A DNA stretch of 64,000 bases, taken from assembly GCF_000304475.1 (NCBI RefSeq), contig NC_018942.1, positions 1,240,001 to 1,304,000 of the forward strand. Direction: 5' to 3'. Position 1 is the first letter of the stretch; each line of letters opens with the position of its first letter. The notes below the pieces were generated by a model. That model had not been told where the DNA came from. It did not search any database and was given only the letters and a program-made list of their open reading frames with translations. Positions 1-9,262 of this stretch are shown in pieces. Position numbers and translations under genes: made by a program. This DNA comes from Kazachstania africana CBS 2517. Taxonomy: Eukaryota > Ascomycota > Saccharomycetes > Saccharomycetales > Saccharomycetaceae.

Positions 1-176
1 CATTCAACTACATCAGCATGGATGTAAACGCCATTGTTCGTGTTATATTGGGGAAGTTCGGTATCAAAATCAACATTCTGGGAAGTTACTATTTTCAGAT
101 CTTGATCTATGGCTAAGCATTTCAGTTGCTGGGTCGACAAATCAAACCCTAAAAAGTACGACTCTTCTTTGGTCAT
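1..176 (-). CDS. XKS1: Xylulokinase, N-terminal part only (runs off window start)
   Basis: The first 58 codons are visible, starting from an ATG at 176 on the minus strand. Residues 8-20 read FLGFDLSTQQLKC, the N-terminal phosphate-binding region of FGGY carbohydrate kinases. The stretch continues with a sequence very like S. cerevisiae Xks1, including the later GVYIH segment. The enzyme phosphorylates D-xylulose to xylulose-5-phosphate in the cytosol, feeding the pentose phosphate pathway. The identification is supported by position, since XKS1 (YGR194C) lies close to FYV8 (YGR196C), SNG1 (YGR197C) and YPP1 (YGR198W) in S. cerevisiae. SKI6, which sits between XKS1 and FYV8 there, is absent here. 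The remainder of the gene, including the catalytic base, lies outside the window. Confidence 0.93.
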   Translation of the reverse strand, partial: MTKEESYFLGFDLSTQQLKCLAIDQDLKIVTSQNVDFDTELPQYNTNNGVYIHADVVE

Positions 177-684
177 TTCTCGTTCACCTTTTGTACTTTT
201 ATTCGAGACGGTTGTAACTTTTATTTTAAGGAACCAAATTACGCTCTATAAATAACTGTGGGGTTTATAACACGAAATGGGACAGGAACGATATAAAAAG
301 AAGAACTTTTGGACTAGAAAATCAGATACCATCTATCAGGCGCTTTCTATGTTAGTATCCTCGAGCATCTTCGGTTATCTTGATCCTTATGACTTTACTA
401 TATCTTGTATCCTATTTCTGGAACAAAAGAAACTGCAAGATATGCTGATTTATTTATATAATGACTAAGCATATGGATGGTAATGGGTCATCTGAGAGCC
501 TTTGAATTTTAACTTATTACTATAAGGTGTCTATCAAATGCAGCGAGTTTTTAATATCTTGTTTATCAAAAGAGCATTTTCGCTTCATTTCTTTTAAGGA
601 ATAACATAATTACCATGAAAAGGTTAAAAGGATATTAAACAAAATATTGACGAATCTTAACTATATTTATACATAAAAAATGCT
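177..684. other. Intergenic XKS1-FYV8; no gene seen
   Basis: About 500 bases of AT-rich DNA hold the XKS1 promoter and the FYV8 3' side. A TATA-like CTATAAATAA lies near 243-252. S. cerevisiae carries SKI6 (YGR195W) at this position, and no SKI6-like protein is visible in any frame. One 63-codon open frame (277-468) has no recognisable similarity and is not called. Confidence 0.6.
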
Positions 685-2727
685 CTATAATTTTTTCTTA
701 CCTATTGACGAGAATAATTGCTTTGACTTTATTGTGTGAGAGAGAACCTTCTTTTTTAAATGATTTACATTTTGATTCACAGTATTCACGGTGTTAATTA
801 CAGTATTCTTCCGCGTTATATCTTCAGCGTTAGCATATGCTTCTCTAACATGTCTATTATTTTTGTATTCTTCCATCAAGTAATCCTTATCCTCTTTAGA
901 AGATGATTTTAATGAGTAACTAATCCATGTTTGAATACCGGAGTCAAATTCATTAAGTTCCCCGTAATAATCCTTCAACTGTTGCAATTTAGAGTCGTTC
1001 GATATCTTACTGTTAATCAACTTATTTAAATTCAATTCAGGTACAGTATTATCATGGTCGATCACTTTTGCTATTTGTTGTGAATTTGGTTCCGATATGC
1101 CAAGAATATCTGTATGATTGCTCCGAATCGATCTCTTGTCATTTTCAGACGTTATCGTCTTGTTAGAATCTATTTTCATCAATTGGTTATCATTTATTTC
1201 TTGCGTATCGCCATTATTCGGCAGAGGTGGTAAGTTATGATGGTTCGTTATTAATCCTGGAACGTTATAGATTGTACTATTATCGTATATTGTTTTAGTA
1301 TCTCGTATTGTTTCCAATTCGTCTGTATCTATACCATCGGATGGGAATGCGTTCCAGGCACTCTCAATTTCAGAATACGTAGAGACAACTCTAGATTTCA
1401 TACTCGATGGAGTTAGATCAATTAATTTACCGTCTTCATCATAAACGAAGCCTGGAGGGGCCTTGTTCGCACTTCCCTGGACGAAGCCCGACCTTAATCC
1501 ATCTGTATCAGGTTTCCATTGGTTTAATTGCACTGAACCGGTCGAATTTATTGTTTCATTGTCATTACTTAGAGAACCTTTATCATCACTTTCAACCGTT
1601 GTAACAGATTTAGAGTCAGAATCATCATCTGATCCCTTCGAAGTCAAAATATCTTTATCAGAATCATTTATTGAGGCTTCTTGATCTTCAAGAGATTCCC
1701 TTCCTTTGCCACCACCGGCGCTTGAGATCGTGTCGTTATCATCATTGCTACTACTAGCTCTATCGTCACTTTTGTTACTACTTTCATCATCACTATATCT
1801 AGCATTAATGCCATAATCTTCATCTTCGTCACTTGAGTCAATGATAGATTCTCTTAGTTCTTTATTTGTAAACCGGAAATTATCTTCTTGGTCGTTATTT
1901 TCTTGATAATTGATTGATTTTGTATAGGATAAGTTATCGTCCAGATCATTGCTCATATTAGTAATAGAATCCTCATCAGAAATTCCCTCCTGCTTGTAAT
2001 CGTCATTGACAGTCTGTGGAATTGATAATATATCATCAACATCACCCTGATCAGTGTAGTTTTCCAAATCTTTCTCTTTGACAGCAGCTATTTGTAATTC
2101 AACATCTGGCTGCGAGTCTGCTATTGAATTTGAATCAGGTATGTCATGCACATCTTCCTCTTTAGCCATGGATATTTGTAATTCGACACCTTGCTGCGAG
2201 TCTGCTACTGAGTTTGCATCATCTATGTCATGTAGATCCTCTTCATCGACTTTTTCAGTAGGTTCGAGACTAGGTTCTCTTGGGGTCACGTACTGAGCAG
2301 TTGTACTTTCAGATTCTACACTATCCTTGTCTGCAACCCGAGGATTCGCATGATCTTCTTGTTCATGTACATCAGAATCCACAAAATTATTATAGTAACC
2401 AGTCCTTGATACTGTAAATTCTTCTTCGATATAATCCGACAGATCTGAATTTCTATCTTCATTTTCATCTAAGAAAGCACCCTGAGCCTCCTTCGGGGTC
2501 ATTTCCATAGATATTTGTGCCATCAAATCATCCAAATCATCATTCACACTTCTATTCTTCTTATCACTTGAGTAATTTAATTTTGGTAACTTCGGTAGTT
2601 CTGATTCGATGCCTTCTTCTTCCTTAACGGATTCATCTGAGGAATCCCAGTCCCCACCATCATAGCTTGCATGTGAGGCACTCGCCCATCTGTAAGACTT
2701 GCGTCTTCCAACATTCTCACTACTCAT
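685..2727 (-). CDS. FYV8: Fyv8-like acidic protein of unknown function
   Basis: 680 residues, very acidic and rich in Ser, Asp, Glu and Asn, with no membrane segment. The N-terminus (residues 8-30) contains a conserved-looking block, RRKSYRWASASHASYDGGDW, followed by low-complexity acidic sequence. The last ~90 residues are basic and end in a lysine-rich tail. Residues ~160-215 hold a tandem 28-residue duplication (two copies of a block containing the NSxADSQ and VELQI motifs). The name rests mainly on position between XKS1 and SNG1, matching YGR194C-YGR196C-YGR197C, and on the general character of Fyv8, a protein linked by mutant phenotype to K1 killer toxin survival but without a defined biochemical role. 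No catalytic motif is visible. Confidence 0.75.
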   Translation of the reverse strand: MSSENVGRRKSYRWASASHASYDGGDWDSSDESVKEEEGIESELPKLPKLNYSSDKKNRSVNDDLDDLMAQISMEMTPKEAQGAFLDENEDRNSDLSDYIEEEFTVSRTGYYNNFVDSDVHEQEDHANPRVADKDSVESESTTAQYVTPREPSLEPTEKVDEEDLHDIDDANSVADSQQGVELQISMAKEEDVHDIPDSNSIADSQPDVELQIAAVKEKDLENYTDQGDVDDILSIPQTVNDDYKQEGISDEDSITNMSNDLDDNLSYTKSINYQENNDQEDNFRFTNKELRESIIDSSDEDEDYGINARYSDDESSNKSDDRASSSNDDNDTISSAGGGKGRESLEDQEASINDSDKDILTSKGSDDDSDSKSVTTVESDDKGSLSNDNETINSTGSVQLNQWKPDTDGLRSGFVQGSANKAPPGFVYDEDGKLIDLTPSSMKSRVVSTYSEIESAWNAFPSDGIDTDELETIRDTKTIYDNSTIYNVPGLITNHHNLPPLPNNGDTQEINDNQLMKIDSNKTITSENDKRSIRSNHTDILGISEPNSQQIAKVIDHDNTVPELNLNKLINSKISNDSKLQQLKDYYGELNEFDSGIQTWISYSLKSSSKEDKDYLMEEYKNNRHVREAYANAEDITRKNTVINTVNTVNQNVNHLKKKVLSHTIKSKQLFSSIGKKKL
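2080..2247 (-). repeat. 84-bp tandem duplication inside FYV8
   Basis: Two adjacent copies of an 84-base unit (28 codons) can be aligned by the shared strings ATTTGTAATTC, GCTGCGAGTCTGCTA and ATGTCATG, exactly 84 bases apart. The copies have diverged at several positions, so the event is not very recent. The reading frame is kept. Confidence 0.75.
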
Positions 2728-2910
2728 TTCTCACCTCACTTTCGCGATATCTATATGATGTTTACCATTATTATAGGTACTTCTCATCACATACATTTTT
2801 TAACTCTCTATAAAAAAGCGATTTTGGCAAAGAGGCTGATCCGGGTATCGTGCCTAAATATAATGACAGCACTAAAATAATACATACGTATATATATCTA
2901 ATGAATGATA

Positions 2911-4368
2911 TTATGCTCTTTTCTTGCGGAAATATTCACCCAATTTGATAGTTATTGGTAATAGAACACTATTCAGAACGATCCATGCAATGAGGACGCC
3001 GTAATTTCTGCCCATGTTACGTTTGGAAACGTCAAGGAAAATGACTTTGAACAGAGCCACAGCATTGTATAACGGCATCATATACCCATACCGGTAGAAA
3101 TTACTCGTGAGTACCATTGGATAAAATGAGGGAGAAATATTCAAAATGATCCACGACATGAGCCACAGGGATAAAAATTCTGGGTATCCAGCAACCAAGA
3201 TGTTGAGGACATTTTCGTTTGCTCCCCCCACGGCAGTCATGACCAACCACATTGTCATCCAGTAAACAATAAATCCTGCTTTACCGAACGCCAAAGTGAA
3301 ATCGATCTGAAATATGGCTGATATTGTACAAAAATATAATGATAGGAAGAGGTAAGTTGTCCATGACATGACTAACCTATACAGAATGGTATGTTTGAGT
3401 CCCAAGTATCTGGCAATCTCCGCGTGCAAGGCTCCAAAGAGACTCAGTTGAAAGACAGTCAATATCAGAGAAAAAATCAAACCAACTTGCAAAGGAGCTA
3501 ATAAGTTTCTATCATAAAATGGCCTATAATCAATATAATTAGCAGCAAAGTTCCCCACTGTTGCCCAGTTCATGGATGAATGTACTTGCAATCGTCCATC
3601 GCCATTGATAGTCAAATTTTGAATTAAGGAGGGTAGGTATTGATCGGTGTAAAATGTTTGGAAAGTGGTGAACAAATCTGTCATAACGATCAACATTTGA
3701 GATTTCAGACTAGACCCATCTCTTGCAGATTCGTAAATTATATCGTAAAACTTCTGTGATTGAAATTGCAACGAAGAATTTGATGAACTTAGAGAGGCTA
3801 TTATCCTTTCTGTAACGTTTGGTTTTGCATGAAGGGCGAACCAGTAATCTTCATCGTAAATTAACTTCAGTAACCTTGGTGAAATTTCCTGTGTAGATGT
3901 TAAATTGTATCTTTGCATGAACTGTGAGGTATTGTACATATGCCATGTGCCCTTAGCACTGTTTTCAATTATACCAGGGAGATTCGCATTCAATGATGTG
4001 TAGCTGTGTATGTCATTTTGTGACATGGTGATATTATCATCTTCAATGACTGCTACTATATTTATCTTGTGATAAAATTTCGACGTCTTATATGTAGCAC
4101 CCCAGTATATTGAACAAACAGAGATACAGACACATGCTAGTATCAAACTGACGATTAAGAATCGCAACAAAATTTTCTTGAGATGGTCGTTCCTAAACTT
4201 CTTTGAAAACAAGCCTCTATCAATGGCGTCTCCATCCTCTTTATAGTCAACTTCATCCTCATCATCTTCGTCATCATCAATATCCCGTGCTTGGACTTCG
4301 AAAGCATGCGATGCACTAGAATACACCCTGCCCATGGCGTTCGTTACTGACAAATCCTCTTCATCCAT
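2911..4368 (-). CDS. SNG1: Sng1 membrane protein (DUF3533), syntenic copy
   Basis: 485 residues from the ATG at 4368; the open frame continues upstream without another ATG. The acidic cytosolic N-terminus precedes one membrane segment (about residues 67-88). Next come about 200 extracytosolic residues with many N-glycosylation sequons (YNTS, PNVT, NLT), then a block of about five membrane segments. Family hallmarks include DYRPFYDR, ALHAEIAR, IDFTLAFGKAGFIVYWM, GANENV, FYRYGYMMPLYNA and MGRNYGVL. S. cerevisiae Sng1 is a membrane protein whose overexpression gives nitrosoguanidine resistance; its biochemical activity is not settled. This copy is taken as the true orthologue because it lies between FYV8 and divergent YPP1, as in S. 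cerevisiae. It is the most divergent member here and lacks the YPxVE N-terminal block of four other copies. Confidence 0.9.
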   Translation of the reverse strand: MDEEDLSVTNAMGRVYSSASHAFEVQARDIDDDEDDEDEVDYKEDGDAIDRGLFSKKFRNDHLKKILLRFLIVSLILACVCISVCSIYWGATYKTSKFYHKINIVAVIEDDNITMSQNDIHSYTSLNANLPGIIENSAKGTWHMYNTSQFMQRYNLTSTQEISPRLLKLIYDEDYWFALHAKPNVTERIIASLSSSNSSLQFQSQKFYDIIYESARDGSSLKSQMLIVMTDLFTTFQTFYTDQYLPSLIQNLTINGDGRLQVHSSMNWATVGNFAANYIDYRPFYDRNLLAPLQVGLIFSLILTVFQLSLFGALHAEIARYLGLKHTILYRLVMSWTTYLFLSLYFCTISAIFQIDFTLAFGKAGFIVYWMTMWLVMTAVGGANENVLNILVAGYPEFLSLWLMSWIILNISPSFYPMVLTSNFYRYGYMMPLYNAVALFKVIFLDVSKRNMGRNYGVLIAWIVLNSVLLPITIKLGEYFRKKRA

Positions 4369-4411
4369 GTTGCCTAGGTGTTTTCCAAATTGACTTATAC
4401 CACAGCTCAAC

Positions 4412-4440
4412 TACACTAAATATATATATATATATAAATA
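4412..4440. repeat. (AT)n tract upstream of SNG1
   Basis: A run of TA/AT dinucleotides about 45-70 bases upstream of the SNG1 ATG. It could act as the TATA region of SNG1 on the minus strand. Confidence 0.5.
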
Positions 4441-4782
4441 AATGAGTATCAGCTGTCAAACACAAAGTGGAAGAAAAGCTCTTCTCAGAGAGAATCAAGT
4501 GGCTTGCAGAAGGCGGCTGTGAAAAATCGGCACTATCACAAGGCCTTGTTCCTCATCAATTACGTAATCGCCGGCCATATCATTGGCAGCACATCGTAAT
4601 GTTCAACAGATGCATACTTTGATACGCTGGAAACAGTGGATGACAACCACTCTTTAGCTATACAAGAGACTTACCGTCATTGCCTCTCGCCAGAGAAGAT
4701 GCTGGTGGTGCTTTCAAGATGCAGATTGTCGTTTAACCCCATTGGACAACCCTAACGAACTGCTTAGGGCTAGGAAGCATAA

Positions 4783-4806
4783 TCACGTGATTGTACACAC
4801 GTGATC
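4783..4806. promoter_or_regulatory. Two CACGTG boxes in the SNG1-YPP1 divergent promoter
   Basis: CACGTG occurs at 4784-4789 inside the palindrome TCACGTGA and again at 4798-4803 followed by ATCAC. They lie about 135-150 bases before the YPP1 ATG and about 420 bases before the SNG1 ATG. CACGTG is the core for yeast bHLH factors (Cbf1, Pho4, Tye7). Which factor binds, and for which gene, cannot be told from sequence. The rest of the 4369-4935 intergenic region shows no gene. Confidence 0.5.
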
Positions 4807-4935
4807 ACCTGAAAATTAACAGCATCTGTTTAAACCTCGCTGTGGCTTCCAATATGGAAAGTAGAAAATTTTTGGTGAAATCTCGAAGAGTTGAACAAAG
4901 TTCATAAGGTGCCAGTGAGGTCTACATAAGTCAGA

Positions 4936-7209
4936 ATGCCCTCTATGACAGTCCAAACGGTCTCCGATGCTTTAATTGCTCGTTTACTGGGCGCTAGCGA
5001 GTTTGATTCCGGTAATAGCGTCGTCGATTTGGCTTTAAATCTGCATTTTCGCATATATTTCCATCTGTTCAATGGTACTTTGCAGACTGAAACAATAAAG
5101 ATCCTGTTAACCCATTGTGATTCTCTCCAGACAACATTGAATTCCTCAATTGCATTCGTCAACACCCCAGACTGTTTCAATTTACTCCAGAAAACGCTTT
5201 ACAATATGCTGGCTGTATTATATTTCCACTATGGTTACGATCACATAGCTACGGTCCAAAAAAACTTGACTAAGTCTAAGAAGATCATAATCGACAATTA
5301 CTCCTTTTTCATCGACTTTCTCAATTTAGAAAATCTGTACTACACGAAGGTTAGCTCAAAGAGCCCCATAACTTCAGATGATTTACTCTCCATACTCGAC
5401 TACATCCCAATCAAGTCTTACGGGTTGACTCATTACTATCTAGAATTGATAGCCTGTGCAAATGGAACCCAATTAAAACAGAATGGCTCACCTCTCATTT
5501 GTTATGTCTCAATCTTAGGTAACAATAAGAACTTGCAAAATTATAATGACGAATTTGTGTCAATAGGTAAGGAGATCTTGCAAAATTCTCATTTCCCCAA
5601 ATCTACCGAATCCACTGACTTTAAATTAGAACAGTTTAATTTTTTCTTACAATACTATTTACCCAAAATCAAACAATATGAAAATATTTTACCAAAATGG
5701 CAAGATTTCATTATACAATCCATGAGTAAGAGTTTCCAAAATATCACAGTGGCTAAGACTGCCATGATCTTTTTCAATTTAATTGACAACAAAGTTGAAT
5801 CCATACTAAATTTCAATAACTTTATCAGATATAACGGTAAATTAAATCAATTGAATAATGAAAGTGATAATGGGAAGCAACAACTTGATCTCTATGATAT
5901 CGTCGCCTTAGTGGATTCTTACCGTTTCATTCTAAATTCTACCACGTCCGCTGATTCCATAGGTAATATTTTTGATTTCGATGACATAGTCAAAGAACTG
6001 CGTAATAAGCTATTCTTTCTTTATGAACATTTCAAAATTTCATTAAATGATAAAAATTCAATAAAATTAACTTTTACAAAAATCAGATTACCAAAATCAG
6101 TGTCAAAAATTTTATCTGATTCATGGGAAACTTTATATCAAATCAATAGTAATGATCTAAAACAATTGATTTCTAATGATTTAATATTTTATCTTTCAAA
6201 CGCATTATCATTACATTCAAACGATTCTTTACTTTTTTATTATGCTTACACTTTGGCTCAGCAAAGGAATATTGACCATTGCATCAAATTTTTAGAGACT
6301 AAAGTCCTTATCAAAAATCCCAACCATTTCAAAGCTTGGCATCTTCTTGCCCTCTGCCATTCAATCAAAGAAAATAAGGAATCTTCTTATAAAATTATAA
6401 TATCAATCATAGACACCATAGAAAATCACAGTAACGCAATTAATAAGCTCTCATATGAAACAAAATGGAATTTGATAAATTTTAAAATTACTCAGATATA
6501 TCTTATAAAGGATATATTTGGAAATTTCGAGGCATTAGATCAATTGCCAGATTTATTCACAACGTTTAATAGTTTATTCGGCGAAACTATCAAGAAAACA
6601 GAAACAAACATTACTCATTCATTTAGCCAGTCTAAGGAATATCTTTTACAGATGATATGGTTATTGGCTGCTGAATTATACATGAGTTCTTCAGATTTGC
6701 CCAACGCAAAACAGGCCATCGAGGAATCCATGAAACTGAATATGGAGAATAAAAGCTTCAGGAATCTCAATTGCGATATTATTAAAGCAAAATATTCAAC
6801 TTTGATAGGTGATGCTAACGAGGCACAAGCTGGCTTTGAATCCGTTTTATATCATGATATTTTGAATTTGGATGCCTTAGTCGGATTATCGAAATTGGTG
6901 TTCCCAGATGATGATACCACTGCCAATCACCTCAAACTAACGACTATCGAAGATGTCAAAAAGCTGCAGATCAAATTGACATTTGTTGACAAAACTGACA
7001 AGGCTGCCGCCCATGCAAGGATGAAACTACTATTGGAAAACTCTACACTGGATTCCATCGATTGTTATTTTTCACCCGAAATATGGTGGTACCTTTCATT
7101 AATATACGAAATTTCATCAAATAAAGATTTCTATGAAGAAGCTCTCTTAAATTGTGTGAAAAATTACGAAACTAACCCAATTAGGTCCTTTAAATTTTCA
7201 AATTTCTAA
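4936..7209 (+). CDS. YPP1: Ypp1, TPR-type cargo adaptor of the PI4-kinase Stt4 complex
   Basis: 757 residues, close to the ~817 of S. cerevisiae Ypp1, and beginning at the first ATG. The protein is largely helical. Tetratricopeptide-like pairs are recognisable in the C-terminal half (around residues 430-480 and 570-690), for example NHFKAWHLLALCHS and YMSSSDLPNAKQAIEESMKL. In S. cerevisiae Ypp1 (YGR198W) binds Stt4 and Efr3 at the plasma membrane and supports PI4P synthesis and endocytosis. Divergent placement next to SNG1 matches YGR197C-YGR198W. In this genome YPP1 separates the ancestral SNG1 copy from the six-copy SNG1-like array that follows its 3' end. No signal peptide or membrane segment is seen. 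Confidence 0.92.
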   Translation: MPSMTVQTVSDALIARLLGASEFDSGNSVVDLALNLHFRIYFHLFNGTLQTETIKILLTHCDSLQTTLNSSIAFVNTPDCFNLLQKTLYNMLAVLYFHYGYDHIATVQKNLTKSKKIIIDNYSFFIDFLNLENLYYTKVSSKSPITSDDLLSILDYIPIKSYGLTHYYLELIACANGTQLKQNGSPLICYVSILGNNKNLQNYNDEFVSIGKEILQNSHFPKSTESTDFKLEQFNFFLQYYLPKIKQYENILPKWQDFIIQSMSKSFQNITVAKTAMIFFNLIDNKVESILNFNNFIRYNGKLNQLNNESDNGKQQLDLYDIVALVDSYRFILNSTTSADSIGNIFDFDDIVKELRNKLFFLYEHFKISLNDKNSIKLTFTKIRLPKSVSKILSDSWETLYQINSNDLKQLISNDLIFYLSNALSLHSNDSLLFYYAYTLAQQRNIDHCIKFLETKVLIKNPNHFKAWHLLALCHSIKENKESSYKIIISIIDTIENHSNAINKLSYETKWNLINFKITQIYLIKDIFGNFEALDQLPDLFTTFNSLFGETIKKTETNITHSFSQSKEYLLQMIWLLAAELYMSSSDLPNAKQAIEESMKLNMENKSFRNLNCDIIKAKYSTLIGDANEAQAGFESVLYHDILNLDALVGLSKLVFPDDDTTANHLKLTTIEDVKKLQIKLTFVDKTDKAAAHARMKLLLENSTLDSIDCYFSPEIWWYLSLIYEISSNKDFYEEALLNCVKNYETNPIRSFKFSNF

Positions 7210-7323
7210 AAATTTCATGTATATATCTATATATATTTCTGAATCGTACAGCATTTTTAGTAGAAAATTTATTCAATCTTCCTAATATTATATTGACTGT
7301 AATGCAATTTGTTTATTTAAAAA

Positions 7324-8805
7324 CTAATTCTTTAATGCTGCTTCCCTTCTCTCAACCACTTTCCTGACAAACCTTAGTATGAAAGGATTTAAAATAGCGT
7401 TAATAACTACGTATGCCACCAAAATACCATAGTTTCTTCCCAATTTATACCTAGAAAGGTCCATGAAAATGACTCTGTATATGTCTATAGCATTATGCAT
7501 TGGCATTGCATAACCATAACGATAAAAAGTGTCATCAAGTGCCATAGAAAAAATCGTTGGCGCTATATTCAACATAGTAAAGCCTAAAATCCACATACCT
7601 GTAAAATATCTTCTATATGAAAAGATAATACTAATCACATTTTCATGAATACCAGCAACAGCGAACATATATAGCCACGTCGTCATCCAGTATATAATGA
7701 ACCCGGCTTTACCAAAGGCCCTTGTGAAATCAACTTGGAATATGGCACTTACTGTACAAATGAACAATGACACAAGAAAGCAGGTCAAACAGTTTAGGAA
7801 CCACCTAAAGAAGATGGCATTATTTGGTTTCAAAATTTGTGCCATTCTGGCGTGAACAGATCCATATATCATGAATAGGAAAACGGTCAGAGTCATTGTA
7901 TAAATAGGGCCCACTTGTGCAGGTCCATACAAAATACGGTCATAAAAGGGTCTATAATCCAGATAGTCAAATTTCATTTGTGATGCATAAGATAGCTTAG
8001 TATAATTTAATGGAGTTTCTATTGTGATATTATTCAAAAATTGAGGCAAATATTGGCTAGAATAATATTGTTGGAAATAAGTCTCCAATTCCGTTATAAG
8101 AGGGACGATAAACCCTATAATATTGATAGGATCACGTCCACTCTCATATGTTGACTGAAAACATGAACTCGAATTGAATAAGGATGTACTTTTGTTATTT
8201 GTTAATGAGTCAAATAAAGTCCTGGTGACGTTTGGTTGTACATTTAGAGATACAAAAAATTTTTCGTCATATATGAGACTTTGTACCTTCTCATTTATTT
8301 CTTCAACAGTGGTGACATTATATTTTTCTTGAAAAGTTGAGGTATTGTACACATGCCACTGTCCAGGCACTTCGTTTATACTACTCTGTAGATACGAGGT
8401 CATCGGTACCACCGGCAAGCTACTATCTACTATATCATCCTGAATAACAGCCAGAATCCTAACTTTGTGATAGTAGCCTGTTGCATTATAGGTTGTGCCC
8501 CAGAATAAAACAAAAATAGTCATAATGAATGTACATAATACTCCATTCGTTAAAAGAAATCTCAGTAAAACTCTCTTTCTATTTTCATATAATCTTGGGG
8601 AAAATAAACTGGTTTTGGTTTTCTGTAAACTTTGCAATTCTTCTGTTTGCTCCTGTGTTTTATTTTCATTAGCATCTCCTATCTTATCCTTCTGATTTCT
8701 GGTAAAAGGTTTTGGACTGTATTCCTGGTCTGTATTTGCCACACTTACCTCCGAAGAGGCTCCACTATCAAAGGAATTGGCGGAACTAGATTGATCAGAC
8801 TCCAT
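7324..8805 (-). CDS. SNG1-like membrane protein, array copy A1
   Basis: 493 residues with the DUF3533 plan: cytosolic N-terminus, first membrane segment (about 80-102), glycosylated extracytosolic domain (YNTS, PNVT, ESGRDP), then about five C-terminal membrane segments with VDFTRAFGKAGFIIYWM, FYRYGYAMPMHNA and LGRNYGIL. The juxtamembrane KTSLFSPRL segment is shared by most copies. The closest relative in the window is the copy at 11454-13097: both have DRILYGPAQVG, VHARMA and the C-terminal VERREAA. The conserved YPxVE block is absent from this shorter N-terminus. VHENV-type change: the usual GANENV reads GIHENV here. The gene is tail-to-tail with YPP1. Function is inferred only from family membership. 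Confidence 0.88.
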   Translation of the reverse strand: MESDQSSSANSFDSGASSEVSVANTDQEYSPKPFTRNQKDKIGDANENKTQEQTEELQSLQKTKTSLFSPRLYENRKRVLLRFLLTNGVLCTFIMTIFVLFWGTTYNATGYYHKVRILAVIQDDIVDSSLPVVPMTSYLQSSINEVPGQWHVYNTSTFQEKYNVTTVEEINEKVQSLIYDEKFFVSLNVQPNVTRTLFDSLTNNKSTSLFNSSSCFQSTYESGRDPINIIGFIVPLITELETYFQQYYSSQYLPQFLNNITIETPLNYTKLSYASQMKFDYLDYRPFYDRILYGPAQVGPIYTMTLTVFLFMIYGSVHARMAQILKPNNAIFFRWFLNCLTCFLVSLFICTVSAIFQVDFTRAFGKAGFIIYWMTTWLYMFAVAGIHENVISIIFSYRRYFTGMWILGFTMLNIAPTIFSMALDDTFYRYGYAMPMHNAIDIYRVIFMDLSRYKLGRNYGILVAYVVINAILNPFILRFVRKVVERREAALKN

Positions 8806-9262
8806 GAATATCCTAATAACTTAAAGCTGCGTCGAAAACTGGCTGAACCTCTCGAAGTTTCCTATACGTAGCTAGCCTTTTCGAATTTTATAATAGATTT
8901 TTTTGCCAAGCGATGGTAAGGCTAGAGCAATTCCAAAAGTAAACAAAAATATGATGTTGATGACAATGGTCTGTTGAGGATATATATCACTTTACAAAAT
9001 TTTTTAAACCACAATTACCTTTTAAATGACATATAATATAACTCTACTCCGCTTATCTAATCTACAATATAAAAATCATCCAATTGTTCTTTCTGCTTAT
9101 TAAGAATTTCCTTTTCCTATTATTGCCGTGTGCCTTTCTTGGCAAAAGATAAGGCCAAAAAAAAAAAATTTCTATAAACGTAAATGACACAATTGAGTAT
9201 TATATAGAGGCAAAATAATTCAAAACTTTATGCATTGAATTGCCGTTTGGATTAAACTGTAC
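8806..9262. other. Intergenic between array copies A1 and B1
   Basis: AT-rich spacer with the promoter of copy A1 on the minus strand and the 3' end of copy B1. A nine-base A run lies near 9161. No gene or gene remnant is visible. Confidence 0.6.

Noticed and set aside
277..468. 63-codon open frame between XKS1 and FYV8
   Set aside because: It starts with ATG but has no recognisable similarity, is not SKI6-like, and lies in the XKS1 promoter. One such frame is expected by chance in 500 AT-rich bases.
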